NCBI RefSeq assembly: GCF_037975245.1 | Contig: NC_092563.1 | Coordinates: forward strand, 5,331,501 to 5,395,500 | Length of the DNA: 64,000 nt | Source: Apostichopus japonicus | Taxonomy: Eukaryota > Echinodermata > Holothuroidea > Aspidochirotida > Stichopodidae | Reading direction: 5' to 3' | In this document: positions 21,569 through 35,100 of the stretch, piece by piece | How the letters are laid out: every line of letters begins with the position of its first letter | Position numbering within the stretch: position 1 is the first letter of the stretch | The notes under the pieces: generated by a model | Told to the model about the DNA's origin: nothing | What the model saw: only the letters and a program-made list of their open reading frames with translations | Databases searched by the model: none | Program-made: the position numbers and the translations under genes

Positions 21569-22585
21569 GTTATTATTATTAACTTGTAAATCCATGTAAA
21601 GCTTTGGTTCTTCATGCAATCCAATATCAACGCTATAGAATTAAAAAAAAAGTGGTTGTCAATGTAAAACTATGACATGTTTTAAAGTTCACTTATGGAA
21701 CAAACCGTTACAATTTCAAATATAGGAATGCAAATTTCACCAGGCTCAGGTATATTAGAATATGGTACTCTTTCCTCAGTCGACGCTAAATTATGCATTA
21801 GATGCTCAATAGGACATTACTGCTGTCTTTAAAATTTTGACCTGAATAAAGTGAAACATACATTTTTGGTATTGCGGAGTTCTTGACGATTGTTAGACAC
21901 ATATATGTCGCGTTATTGACATAATACACTAACTGAACAATTCCATTAGAGAGAACGGTTGATACTTGACACGTGATGCATTTAAAGGAAATCATTCGTT
22001 CTGGTTGAGGGACGTGGCGGGATGAGGTTCAAGTGTGGAGAAATAAATGGCCGGAGTGGGGGGGGGGGGAGGGGTGGAGATTCTGGACACTCCGGTGAAA
22101 ATTTTTTTTATATTAACAATTGATCCAAGTAACAACATTTCTGAAAACAGTTTGATTATACGTATATCTTCATATCTTCATTTCAACGAAATGGAAGTGG
22201 TAATCCACTTAACAGATTTACATAATTTAATGTCATAGAAGACCTTTTCAGACAGGGAATTACCGGCATTTATAATTAACACATTTGACCTACCTTGAAC
22301 TTCCAGAAGGAAACATATGACATAGAGATTTTCACAGACATAAACAAGTCGGAGCTTGCGCACAAACAACCCAATCACTGAGTGACGCGTATTCATGAGC
22401 AACTACGTCGTCGAGCGAGAATGTCAGTCAAACATTGGATGAAGATTGCGTACGTTCGTACCGACAGTGTCACAACAGAATCCGCAGCGTCTAGGCAAAG
22501 TCACAAGTACTCTTTCACGTTTACAGGGACAGAGACGTTGTGAATGGACACTTAGTCTCTCATACCAGAATTCGTCGTGACCAAT
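21569..22585. other. Unassigned sequence upstream of the GTPase gene
   Basis: No recognisable coding sequence. G-run at 22,058-22,070. If the proposed first GTPase exon at 22,586 is right, 22,400-22,585 would include its promoter and 5' UTR; no TATA box is evident. Confidence 0.4.
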
Positions 22586-22597
22586 ATGGGAAGAAAG
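22586..22597 (+). CDS. Possible first coding exon of the VLIG gene
   Basis: ATGGGAAGAAAG followed by GTAAAGTAAA gives Met-Gly-Arg-Lys ending in phase 0. The next candidate exon (25,977) needs a phase-0 partner and starts with Lys-Asn-Ser-Lys-Arg-Lys. The fit in phase and basic composition is suggestive only; a four-codon exon could easily be chance. Confidence 0.25.
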
Positions 22598-22815
22598 GTA
22601 AAGTAAATGAGGCAACTGTTTAAATTATTTCGGGTATCTCATATCATATTTGGAACGCTCGTGTGTTATACGAGCGTGGATTATTAAATTGCACTCTAAC
22701 AGGTATCTACGGATACTCTATGAGAACTCCATAAGCCTATTTGTAAATGTAAGGGATATCGACGTAAATATATTGACTGGTCGGAGGAGGGATTACTTTA
22801 TATTTACCTCTAATT

Positions 22816-22960
<145 letters not shown>

Positions 22961-22963
<3 letters not shown>

Positions 22964-24347
22964 GTAGCCTATATATTGCCTATCGGCCTATATATACCCC
23001 GTTCTGCTGTGGCTTGTTTCGTTTACTTTATTTCGCTTTATATTACGAACTATGCAATCACTAACTCACTACTCCTTGTTGGTTTGATTTTGTAGTATAC
23101 AGTCACTTAATCATAACGATGTACCCCCCCCCCCCCTCTCCCTATTTGTTTTGCCAAACTGTTGGCCTATTCTGAGTTGAAGAACTGCCAGTGTTAAGTC
23201 ATCTCTAGTAAGCCTCTCGTAAGCCTCTCGTAAATTAACATGTTATCAATCACTGCAATACTACAACGTTGTACTTTGTCACATCACACAATGTTAAAGG
23301 GACGAAATAGAAGAGGAAATTCCGGCACGAAGATTAACAAATTCTGGCAATATTTTGCAATTTGCTCTGTACCTAAAAGGCGCATCCTTGTTAGACACTT
23401 GTACGTATTTCCATCCCATGTCAGTCTACTAGGCCTATGTAATACGAGGCCATTTTGCTGCAAAACCATGTGGCTAGAACCTCACGTACAGTATATAAAT
23501 GGTGAGTGCAAGGAAAATAGAAGTACTGAAGAAACCACAGAGGTCGTTATAAAATCATATTTTGAACACTTTGTGCTTTAATTGAATCAACTGTAATGAA
23601 ATTTCGCATGTTGATATGGTTTAAAAGTCCACTGTACAGTGACCACGCCTCATTTGGAATTTCCCGATTGCGAGACACATGTCACAGACAAACCGCTGTG
23701 GCACTAACGTACGTACAGCACGAATTGTACGTAGCCTGCCTACTCATCATTATATGATGGTATATTGATACAGTATTGCTTATGTCCGACAGACTTCTCG
23801 TGCGAGCTAGATCTGTGTACAAAATAAAAAAGAAGAAGAAGAAGAAGACAAACACAAAGGAGGAAGTAACAAGTATCAGACGAGAAATGCGTTAAAATTA
23901 CAGTGAAGTATTGTCAATATATAACTAGTAATATCCGAGCTTGGGAAGTACATACTATGTATGGCTTGATCAGTGACGTTACACAGGAGGGGATAATTCC
24001 GTTTTCATAGACTGTTGATGGCAGGGCGGAATTCCCCAATAGGCCTATATAGTGCAATAAAAGCGACTAAGTGGATTTGAAGTGGTAGAACCTGGGGAAA
24101 AGAGGACTTCAAAGAACGGTTCCGTTTTGCATATATTATGGATTGAACACATGTCGTGACCGGGGCTGACATTATTTTGTCCGTAGTGATATCACAATTC
24201 CTCCGAGCTTCAACAACATTTATATTCCTCTTCAGTTTTTCCTATTTTACTTTCAAGGTGAAAGTATAATAACAGTTATGCGGGCAATATTTCCGAATAG
24301 ACCGTATTGACAATGTATCTGAATAATGAATAATGCAGTCAATTAAA
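22961..24347. other. Unassigned sequence
   Basis: No exon accepted. C-run at 23,124-23,136 and (GAA)n at 23,829-23,848. A 113-codon open frame at 23,240-23,581 has no recognised domain. Confidence 0.4.
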
Positions 24348-24348
24348 A

Positions 24349-24384
<36 letters not shown>

Positions 24385-24507
24385 GAAATCTTAATGAGTT
24401 GCCGGAAACTCAAGAACAGTGACAAAAAATTCCAGCCTCCACCTGTGTTCGAACTCGGGCCTCCCGCTTTATATGCGGACACCCTAACCACTAGGCTATG
24501 TACGCTG
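24348..24507 (-). repeat. tRNA-derived SINE with (TA)n tail
   Basis: Read on the minus strand: box A-like TAGCCTAGTGGTTAGGG at about 24,500, an anticodon arm CCGC-ATATAAA-GCGG, box B GAGTTCGAACA at 24,447-24,457, then a body with TCACTGTTCTTGAGTTTCC and a tail of TA repeats (24,348-24,380). The tRNA part has a good cloverleaf order, but the attached body and tail mark it as a SINE. Confidence 0.7.
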
Positions 24508-25976
24508 ATTGTATGTCAAGAGGTTCGAAACCGGTAAGGAAGGTCGTAATTCCACTGTAGGAGTTTGTTACATGTATCGAGCAATACTGGTTCTGTTTTG
24601 TGTGACATATTTTGCCTACATAAATTCTGTTCAAAGTATCTCTTTCGAGATCCTGCTTTAGGAAGCACAAATGATTTCGAGTTGGTTAGCTTCATGTTTG
24701 ATCTCTAGAGTTTATAGTTTATTTTTGCGAATACTTTGGAGCACCCTCAGGTGTCAAATCTCGAGGTATGATTCCTGGCAGTGTGCACGTGTTTCCGACC
24801 GTGAATCAACATTGGTCGAAACTGTACGGTAAGACAAATTTGTCAAGACAGTGCCAGCGATGACTCTTTGTTTACAAGAGAGATGAAACGGATCATTTTC
24901 CTAAGTGTTATTTTGAGCGAAAGGAATCAATAAGTGGCGGCAATTACCATTTACTTTTGAGAACACTTTTGGGGCCGTTAACCGACCCCCCCCCCCCCCG
25001 CCCAACACACACCACTGAACGTTGCATATCTTGTTTTCCAAATAGGTGCATTAATAGTGCCAAATGAATTTCCTGATCAAATGCTATTATGAAATTCAGC
25101 TCACTTGGTACAAATGAAACATGATGTTTGAAATGGTTTTACAGGCCACAAGTTGTATGACTTATAACGGCCCATGTGCGATTTCCCAAATGGTTCGGCT
25201 CATCTGGAAATGGAAGTCCCTGGTTGAACTAACGTTGTACTGTGACAATTTTTTTAGATTCTGTTTTCATCCACTATATTATAACCATTTTAGGAATTTC
25301 CATGCAGGCTAAATTTAAACGGAGTTTGTCCCGTTAGACACCTGATGAAGCGAGATATCAGACATATATGACTGTGAAGTACCTTGCTAACAAATATTGC
25401 TGTGAAGTACTTTGATATAAAGCTTAATAATTAGCTATGTATTTACTAATGTCCGACCTTGGGCAGTATTTGCCGTATTATAGATGTGGAGGGATTCCCC
25501 AATATGTCGCAATAAGTGTGGCAAACAATCGGAGTTGATTGACGTGGTTAGAGCGTGACACGTAGGACGTTTATAACTATAGTATGTGTAACGGGGGGGG
25601 GGGGGGGGTGGTGGATGGGGTGAGCAGAAAACTCGTAAGGTTTCGGTGTTTGCCAAAGAAAGTTTTAGTTTTGTAGATTCTGCGGAGGTCTTGATGGAAC
25701 ATTGTAATTTCCGTCTACTTCACCTTCAGGTTTCTATTGTTTCTCCAGAGTATCCCCAAGTTGATCTTAATGTCAGCTTTTTCTGAAAATTTCCACATTT
25801 TCGAAAAATCCACTAGTTTCCTGTTATTTAACTTTTTATGTCTTTGAATTAAACCCCTCGGTAAGCCTTTCAATCGAACTTGTATGATAACTTTGTTTAA
25901 TGTCCATCCCTTCTAGCCTTTGAACTGAGAAGCTTAATTTGCATTCATAATCCATGATATCATATTGACTTTTCAG
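24508..25976. other. Unassigned sequence, probable intron of the VLIG gene
   Basis: C-run at 24,987-25,000 and G-run at 25,592-25,608. No exon with both good splice sites and a recognisable product was found. Confidence 0.4.
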
Positions 25977-26103
25977 AAAAATTCGAAACGGAAATCTCGG
26001 GAGTTTACGGCCTCGAAAAAAGCATCTCCGCAATTGCCTCCTGCTTCTGTGAATGAGAACGAAAGAAGCCCTTCTTCCTTGCCAGCTCAACATCTACTGG
26101 AAG
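25977..26103 (+). CDS. VLIG gene candidate exon, basic/Ser-Pro-rich
   Basis: Acceptor GACTTTTCAG, donor CTGGAAG|GTTGGT. Phase 0 in, phase 1 out. Reads KNSKRKSREF... then Ser/Pro-rich. The intron sequence directly after it is a diverged copy of the intron modules that follow the two duplicated exons downstream, which supports its belonging to the same gene. Confidence 0.45.
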
Positions 26104-29100
26104 GTTGGTTCATGATAATACCACATCTTCAAACAGGTTTTCAAACCAGCGGTGTCGTTAGTTGGAGTATTATATATGAAGCACACTCCATTTAGCAATA
26201 GATTTATTCAATGCATAGTAACATGTTGTGTGTAACGAGATTCTTTAGTTAATTGTCCTCCCAGGGAAAAGTGCCAGTTACCTGTTCACATCATTACTTG
26301 TGATTGATGTACCTCACCCTGTATGCGAAGTTTTCCTGGCCATATTTGTCTTAAAATGTAGGCTTGGTTGCTCTATTTTGTTATTTGAACTTTTAAACGT
26401 GCGATCGTATTCCACACAACAATCAGAGCAGTACATTAACCGTCCTTGCCTGTGGATTGGACCTTCTTGCAACAGCTTTGAACAATGTTTGCAAATGTTT
26501 TTCTCACTTCTCTTAGAAACAAGGCGGTTCCAGCATTTTATCTGTTCCCCCATAAAAAGAAAGAAAGAAAGAGAGAAAATACTTGAGGCCAGGGACTAAG
26601 CCATTGGGGGGGGGTGGAGCAATGGGAGCGATCACTCCCCCACCCTTTGAGTACCTCGAAAAATTAAATTTAACTAAAAGCAAGAAATATCATTAACGCT
26701 CTCTTTTGAGGTTGAGGGAAGCTGAGCTACCCTGCTCAATCTTTCCCCTGAAAGTTCGTCTGCTACGTAATACAATATACCGTTATTATTGGTTATTTCC
26801 TGCAACGTAGGAGGCATTTTGGGCCAAATTTTTCTTCACATCATGGTTCCAGTAATGCTCTCTTTGTGAGAAGTGCCCTTTTTCAAATTCTACCCCCCCC
26901 CCCGATCAAATTTCTGGCTACGTCCTTGCTTGAGGAGCATAGAAATATTCAGATAAGACTTTAAGTCTGCAACTGTAAGTGTTTATTCGCCTACAATGCA
27001 TTTATACACTTTAAAGGTATCGTTAGCCTACAAACAATTTAGCGTTCACGTTATCGAATTTTAATAATTCTTTGTTTTGCACATCTATCTTCATTTCATG
27101 TTAGGAAGTAGATCATCTGAATTAACAACGACAAATGAAGAAAGCAATCACAGCCATCTTCGATCGTTGCCTGTCGTGTCACTGTCTGATAACGGTATGA
27201 AGTTAATAACAAGTATTCCAACTTGAGTGAAAGAGAACAAGCACTTAGATGTTTCCAAAATACAACAATGACAGACCAATGGGGATCGTGCAGTCTTGTA
27301 TATATATAGGATATATCAAGAAACCCACATTTATATTGCACTTTCAGTATTGTTTAAATAATAATAGAAATTGTTATTGTAACTGGAGGTTAAAGGTCAT
27401 ATTCGACCAATTACACCATGGAGTCTTAAATGCCAATGGTCATTTGCAGTCAGCAAAGGTCAACATGTGAACTTTTCTTTTCACGTAGTATCTCAAGAAG
27501 GGAAATTAAGTTGCTCGTCAAGGTTCCCCCGCGTAGTATAGGGGACGTCCCATATCAGATACACTAAAACGATATGAACTCATGTGAAAGTAAGATATTA
27601 CTGGTATTATGTATACCCGATATGAATGAAAGCAGTATACTGCTTTTAGTTCCAATGTCTATACAAGGTTAGCATTCAGAGGTCAGTGCGTGAAGACCTC
27701 TTGCAAGGGGGGAAATGGATAGATTGTATATTTGTATGTGTATACTGCCTTGAGTGCAAGCACCTACTATTTTAGTGAAGAAAAACTTGATTTGAATGAG
27801 TGCCACAAACCATTTTCGGATGTCGAGCGACTTAATTAAATGTAACGTTCGTCACATGACAGTAACGATTAAAGCCTATACTTACTGATACAGTTTGTGT
27901 TAAGCAATGATTAATTATTTTTTATCATTAAACATAAAGATGACGAGGAAATTACTAAATATACACTTAATTGACTAAAGGCACATCATGAATTTGGATA
28001 TGTTGTAGAGCATGAAAGCACACTTCTATCAGTTTAGGTTCTATTTCTATACCAATTTTCTTGTTTTGTTTTTTTTGAGAATGGACCCTTTAAACAGGCA
28101 AGGTTTATCATATTTATTGTTATACACATACCATTAACCGGGACAACTCCTCTTATGCGACACAAGACTCAGTGAGAAAACATAAAGACTTTGGCCCCCA
28201 ATAACATGTTTACAATACATAACGTAAATTTCTCACAGGAAAATGGTGTTTAATGTTATACATGTATTCTATTTTTTATTGATATGACGTTAAAGGAACA
28301 AGTCCTTTGTTTGAGCTTTTAACTTTTAGAATTTATAAAAGAAAATGTATTCATTTTAACTTGTAAGCTTACACTGAAGAACCAGCGTCATCATCTTCTC
28401 GCAGCATCGGGGAAACCTTCATGGCTATAAAAACATTAGTTGCACTCATAATTTGGACTATGGCATATTATGACTTCAGTTTCTTCCTAAAGTCATCATG
28501 AGGAAACGTGCAGGATGATACCGTTTTGCGAAATTGTGGTGTGATCCAGTTGGTAAACGGTAACAGCGCTATATGTACATATTCTGACATGAATGTAAAC
28601 CATGCGTATATTTATCTTACATAAAGGTGCGTATGCTTTGTGTGAGAATCAGGTCCTCCGTTCTTCATCAATAGTAACAAAGAATGGAAATTTCACTAAG
28701 TAATACAGTTTTGTCTATTTGCAAAATGGCACAGTCATACAAAACATTGGTAACTTTTATATTGAATCAAACTTAAATGTTAGTATTCCATTTACGCGGC
28801 GAATTTTTTCGTAAATCTTCACCTATTTTGGAACAGAAGTTCCTATAGTGACCTGAAAGATCAGAAAAATGGTAACACAATTTCCTATATACAGGAGATG
28901 CAGAAAAAAGCATTACACCACGTCGGACCTTGGAGAGTGAGGGAAGCAATGCCAAAGAGGGAAGTTCCCCAGACGTTAGCCTTACACAAGCGGGCAGTCC
29001 TGTGGACAGACCTGTGACGTCAATTCCATCAACGGTAGCAAGTAAATCTACCACCCCATCGCAAAGTGATGGAATCGCTTCATTTCCAACTGGTAGGTAC

Positions 29101-32100
29101 AGCTGGATGGTTTGAAAGTCAACGCTGGTGGTTGGAGGGAGATGGGGTAAGGGGAGTGGGTGGAAAGAGTCAATGAGCTGGGGGCGGGCGTTTGTTCATA
29201 ACAATGCCCACATCTTCAAACAGGGTTTCAAACCATCGGTGTAGTCATTTCCAACTGGTAGGTACAGCTGCATGGTTTGAAAGTCAATGCTGGTGGTTGG
29301 AGGGAGATGGAGGGGGGAAGGGTCAGAAAGCTGGGGGCGGGAGTTTGTTCATAATAATGCCAACATCTTCAAACAGGGTTTCAAACCATCGGTGTCGTTA
29401 GTTGGAGTATTGTATAAGAAACACACTCCATTAGGCAATACATAGTAACATGTTGTGAACAGCGAGATCCTTTAGTTATTTGTGCTCACAGGAATAAGTG
29501 CCAGTTACCTGGTCACAGCATTACTCGTCATTGATGTAACTTCACCCTGTACTCGAAGTTTCCCTGACTATATTTGTCTTGAAATGAAGGTTAGGTTGCT
29601 TTTTTGTTGTTATTTGAACTGTTAAACGTGCGCATGTCGTATTCCACACAACAATTAGAGCAGTACATCAACCGTCCTTGTATTTGGATGGGACATTGTT
29701 GCAACAGCTTTGAATAATGTTTTGGAAATGTTGTTCTCACTTCTCTTAGAAACAAGGCAGTTCCACTAATTTATCCGTTCCCGCATAAAAAGAAAGAAAG
29801 AAAGAGAGAAAATACTTAAGGCCAGGGATGAAGCCAGGTGGGGGGAGGGGTCAATGGCAGCGATTGCCCTCCCTCCCTCCCTTTAGTACCCCGAAATAAG
29901 TAACAAATACTAATAAATAGTAACAAACGAAGGTTATTTCATAAAGTCATACAGTTTTGTCTATTTGCAAAATGGCACATAGAAAACATTGGTAACTTTT
30001 CTATTCAAACAAACTTAAATGTTAGTATTCGATTTACACGGCGAAATTGTTCCGTAAATCTTCACTTATATTTGGAACAGAAGTTCCAATAGTGATCTGA
30101 AATATCAGAAAAATTGTAACACAAATTTCTTATCCACAGGAGCTGCAGAAAAAAGCATAACACCAGGTCGAACCTTGGGGAGTGAGAGAAGCAATTCCAA
30201 AGAGGGAAGTTCCCCAGACGTTAGCCTTACACAAGCGGGGAGTCCTGTGGACAGTCCTGTAACGACAATTTCATCAAACGTAGCAAGTTACTTTACAACC
30301 CCATCGCAAAGTGATGGAATCGCTTCCTTTTTAACTGGTAGGTACAGCTGCATGGTTTGAAAGTCAATGCTGGTGGTTGGAAGGAGATGGGTGGAGGGTG
30401 CAGGGAGCTGGGGCGTGCGTTTGTTCATAACAATGCCCACATCTTCAGCAAGGTTTCAAACCATCGGTGTCGTTAGTTGGAGTATTATATAAGAAACACT
30501 CTCCATTTAGCAATATTTATTCAATACATTGTTACATGTTGTGAAAAACGAGATCCTTTAGTTATTTGTCCTCACAGGGAAAAGTGCCAGTTACCTGGTC
30601 ACAGCATTACTCGTCATTGATGTAACTTCACCCAGTACGCGAATTTCCTGACCATATTTGTCTTAAAATGAAGGTTAAGATGGTGTATTTTGTTATTTGA
30701 ACTGTTAAACGTGCGCATGTCGTATTCCACACAACAATTAGAGCAGTACATCAACTGACTTTGTATTTGGATGGGACCTTGTTGCAACAGCTTTGAATAA
30801 TGTTTTGCAAATGTTGTTCTCACTTCTCTCAGAAACAAGGCGGTTCCACCAATTTATCCGTTCCCGCATAAAAAGAAGGAAAGAAAGAAAGAGAGAAAAT
30901 ACTTAAGGCCAAGGTCGAAGCCAGGTGGGGGGGGGGGGGTCAATGGCAGCGATTGCCTTCCCTCTCTCCCTGCCTCCCCCCCCCCTTGAGTAGCCCGAAA
31001 TATGTAACAAATAGTAATAATTAGTAACAAAGGAAGGTAATATCACAAAGTAATACAGTTTTGTCTATTTGCAAAATGGCACACAGATAAAAGTCGTAAC
31101 ATTTGTGTTCAATCAAACTTAAATGTTAGTATTCCATTTACGTGGAGAAATTGTTTCATAAATATTCACTTACTTTTGAACAGAAGCTCCTATATTGATC
31201 CGTAAGATCAGAAATATTGTAATAAGGATTAGTTATTCCTATAGTTCACTTTGAGACTATGACGTTGAATGGCCAAAGGCGTTGTAGCCGCAACGCTGTT
31301 GTCAGGTTCATTCTGCTAAGAAAATATAAAGCAAACTTTTCTTTGTTTTCTTGTAATGAAGGCAAAAGCGCTGGTAAGGCTTCAAAAACCCAGATCAAGC
31401 CTTTTCGTAGAATGGTACGACAGCTAGAAAAATACTTAGATACCGCAGAGGTTACCGAACTTGCCCAACTAACAGAACAAACTGACGTGGTACTAAAGGT
31501 GGAAGATCTGAAACGACCGTTCCACCATCTGATGGCAATCTGGGAAACGAAGGGCATTGTAACCGAGAATGATGTAGATTTCTTGGTAGAACTACTGGAA
31601 GATCTGGAGACATATAAAGCCCTGAATCTGGTCAAAGTTTATCAGGAATTACTTGCAAAAGGTTCAACTGAAGTAAATATGACAGATTGCTCGTTGCCAA
31701 CAGGTGAGCGAACCGCATTGTTGACTTTTACGTCCTTCACCGAATTTTCTTTTGGGAAAGACGATGAATCATTGGTTGCTCTAATTCTTTCAAACAATGA
31801 TGTGATATGTTCAACATGTCATAGTCCAAAAACTTCTAAACACGTTAACTCACAAAGTAGAGAGGATTTATTTCATACTTGGTATGTTCATTCACCTTAT
31901 AGCGTACAAGAAAGTTATTTTTTTCTGCATAGTTTAAACAGCCATGCGAAGTCAAAAGAGTTCAAAGTACAAAGGAAAGCTTGGATTTACTTCATACTTT
32001 GTATGCATCTTATTAGTACAATGAACAATTTGTTCTCAGCAGTGTTCGAGATTGAGGTGGTTAGAAGTCAACATGTAATGTGAATAACTTAAATAAAAAA

Positions 32101-35100
32101 CAGACATGAAATGCTTAATACTTTCTTTCGCAAAGTTGCACAATGGTTCAACCTGTGTTGAAGGGGGAGGTGGGAGGGGGATCTTCTGCAATTTAATATT
32201 TTACACAGGCTAGGGAGCTGTTACGATTCACTCTTGGGGTTAAGTGTATATAGTCACCATTTAAGAAACCTACTGTAAATCCCAGTTTTATATTTCAGTA
32301 AAAAAAGGTTCATCATTCGTTACAACTAAAAGCCTTGGAGACGTGACAAAATTAAGTCTTTATTGCCAAACTGAAATTAACAGAAACAATATTACAAATC
32401 TAACATTTATTTGACGAATTACTTTTCTATCACATTAAGTGACACATGATTTGACCTTTGCTCTTGTAAGTCTCTTGTTGGAGGACTCAGTGAGATTAAC
32501 ACTTCCACGTATGTCTGTCATCTTTCATAAACTTTCAGCACTGTATTTCCTTTTTAACGTTCAAGTTAAGTGGAACTCTTTTCCGATGTTCCGGTAATTG
32601 ACTCTAGGACACAATTTTCCTCCATGACTCAATCAGTCAAGTGATTCCATATTTACCCTTATTTTAAGGGCAAGTAATCACTAAGCCTCCTGACTTTCTA
32701 GTTTTCCTTAAAGTATATACAGTTCATGAATAAATATGTTCTCTTTCACAATACAGAATCTACCAAATCTATTGAAGTTCCCAACCAACGACAACGTAAA
32801 GGGTATGTACAGTCAGATGGAGAGCTTCGAACATCATTAAGAGAAAGTGAAGTATTGACAACCCCTTCGAGGATAAGTCGACAAATAACACATACGAGAG
32901 AAGACTATATGCTAACTGTTCTTCAATTGCTTGGGATTGGCCAGCAAGTAGGTAATAGGTTGACCATATTAGGTAGTATGACGCTTGACCGTATTCATCT
33001 GTTTGAAGATACTATATCTCCTGTAAATGTTGTCAAGTGTTTCCTTACTCGCTTAATCTCATACGATTATCGTTCAATACGACTTTTTAAGGAACTGATA
33101 GAGCCCAACCTGATCCTTTCAGCAGTCCCATCTCAACATCCAAATAGTAACCCCTCTTCTGTTGGTTCTATTAACACAGTTAGATTGAGTTGCAGAGATA
33201 TTGTGTATGCCATTCTTATGCATTGCGATCCTTTCCTTAAGCAAGAGGTTTTGTCGAAAATGTCAGCATGTCAGCTGGCTGTTCCTATCATTCTTCCAGA
33301 CTTAAGTCAAAAAAGCCTTTCATTGCTATTGTGGGGTATCCAGAAGATATCGAAAGCATGGCAGGACCCAGCAAGTTCCGTTGTTAATGAAGTTAATGTT
33401 ACACAGTATCCCTTTCCGGTTGTAGCAGCAGTGAGATTTGCTCAGCCAGTCTGCTCAAAATCGAACATTTTAAACAAAATTTTGGGTTCTGTTCAAGGAA
33501 ATGACGAACATCCGTATTTCTGTAGTCAGGAGCAAGACGTTGCCCGTTCCATTTTATCCAAAGGGACAATCGAAGCGGTGTGGTACCTTCCAAGTGGCCG
33601 AAAAAGTCGTAAACATACACTGGAAACAGCACTTTGCTTTTTAAATCTCAGGGGAGATGCATTAGATCTCCCCAAGCAGGTCCAATTTCTCTGTCATTAT
33701 GCAACAGTCATACTATTGTTCGTCAACAAAACAGATGTACAAAATATGCTGGTTCAATTAAACGAAATTTCTCGGAAGAGCAAAGTACTGCTAATTTTGT
33801 CATCAAATAGAACATCAGATTCCAGATGTACAGAAGATGAGTATTTGATTGCTTCTATCAAACAAACAGGTGCGAATGTCGTTGACACGTCAACTCTTGC
33901 ATCAGTCGATGTCAGCGAAAAGATTTGTTATCAAATGAAGGGACTACTCAAAGGAGGGAAGCCAGTCTTGGATAATCTTAACAGCGCAGTATCAATTTGT
34001 GAAAAAATTGGCATTGCAGTGGATACCTTACATCCATTGTGTTCAAAAGCAAGGGAGGCAGCCGTGAAAATATTAAAAAACTGCAGAGAAAACCCCAAAC
34101 AGTACAAACTAAAAGCACTCCCCTTGCAAGTGAATTGGCAAAAATGGTCGCAACTTGACAAAGACCGCAGCTGGAAAGGTGCACAAGGCAACGTAGAAAG
34201 GGATCTTGCCAGGTTGCACACAGCCAAAGGTTACGAAAGGCAACAGCAATGCGAGACAGGTATGTCTACAGAAATGCGTTTTCTTTACGACGAAATGTTG
34301 CATACATCTGCAGAGTACAGACAATTCTTGATGTTTTGGCTGCAGCACTATCTAAATGAGGTTTCTCTTGCAAGTTTGCGTCCACTTCTAGATGACATGC
34401 AGATCACTAGAGATAAGCTACGGGAAACCGCTGCATTAATAACAGACGTGCAAAGACGACTTAACGTTTATTCCCTTCCCGTTCGACAAAAAAGATCTAT
34501 GGAAGCAGATGTGAAACAATTGAAATCAGAGGAAACTAAATTGCAGACAGATCTTACAGAGAAAACAAAGACATTTGACACATCTTCTCTAGGTTTCGAG
34601 CATTTCGTTAGGGAATTCGGACAAATATATGAGTGTTTCCATAACCCTGCACAACGGAATCAACGAAACGCAAGACAGACATTCGATGTAAAAGTACTAC
34701 CGGAAATTGCTGCTGAAATGTTGCTGAGCGGCTACCCTATGGAGATTTTTGATGGAGACGCGTGCCATGTACCAATTAAGTGGGTAAAGGGAGTTCTGAA
34801 AGCGGTTCGAAAGAAGATTGGGGACGCGTCTGTGTATGTTATATCAGTGATTGGCATACAAAGCAGTGGTAAGTCAACGCTTCTCAATAGTATGTTTGGT
34901 GTTCGATTTGCTGTGAGTGCAGGTCGATGCACTCGAGGCGTGTTCATGCAGTTGTTACCAATATCTGATACCCTTCGAAAAGAAATCGACTGTGAGTACA
35001 TAGTCGTCATAGACACAGAGGGTCTGAAAGCGCCAGAAAAAGCAATCACTGAAAGGAAAAGCGAGGACAATGAATTAGCGACGTTCGCATTGTGTCTCTC

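Noticed and set aside
20443-21619. Several Tyr/Ser/Val/Leu-rich minus-strand proteins
   Set aside because: They are translations of the 418-bp satellite and repeat with its period.
23240-23581. 113-codon plus-strand frame
   Set aside because: No recognised motif, no convincing splice sites or start context, and the minus strand is also open across part of it.
24381-24507. Functional tRNA gene (anticodon loop ATATAAA)
   Set aside because: The attached SINE body and TA tail, plus an unusual anticodon, argue for a tRNA-derived SINE.
32726-32756. Start of the VLIG protein at the in-frame ATG before the big exon
   Set aside because: A good acceptor with the matching phase lies at 32,756, and upstream phase-1 exons fit it, so the ATG is more likely intronic. 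It remains possible if the upstream exons are not used.
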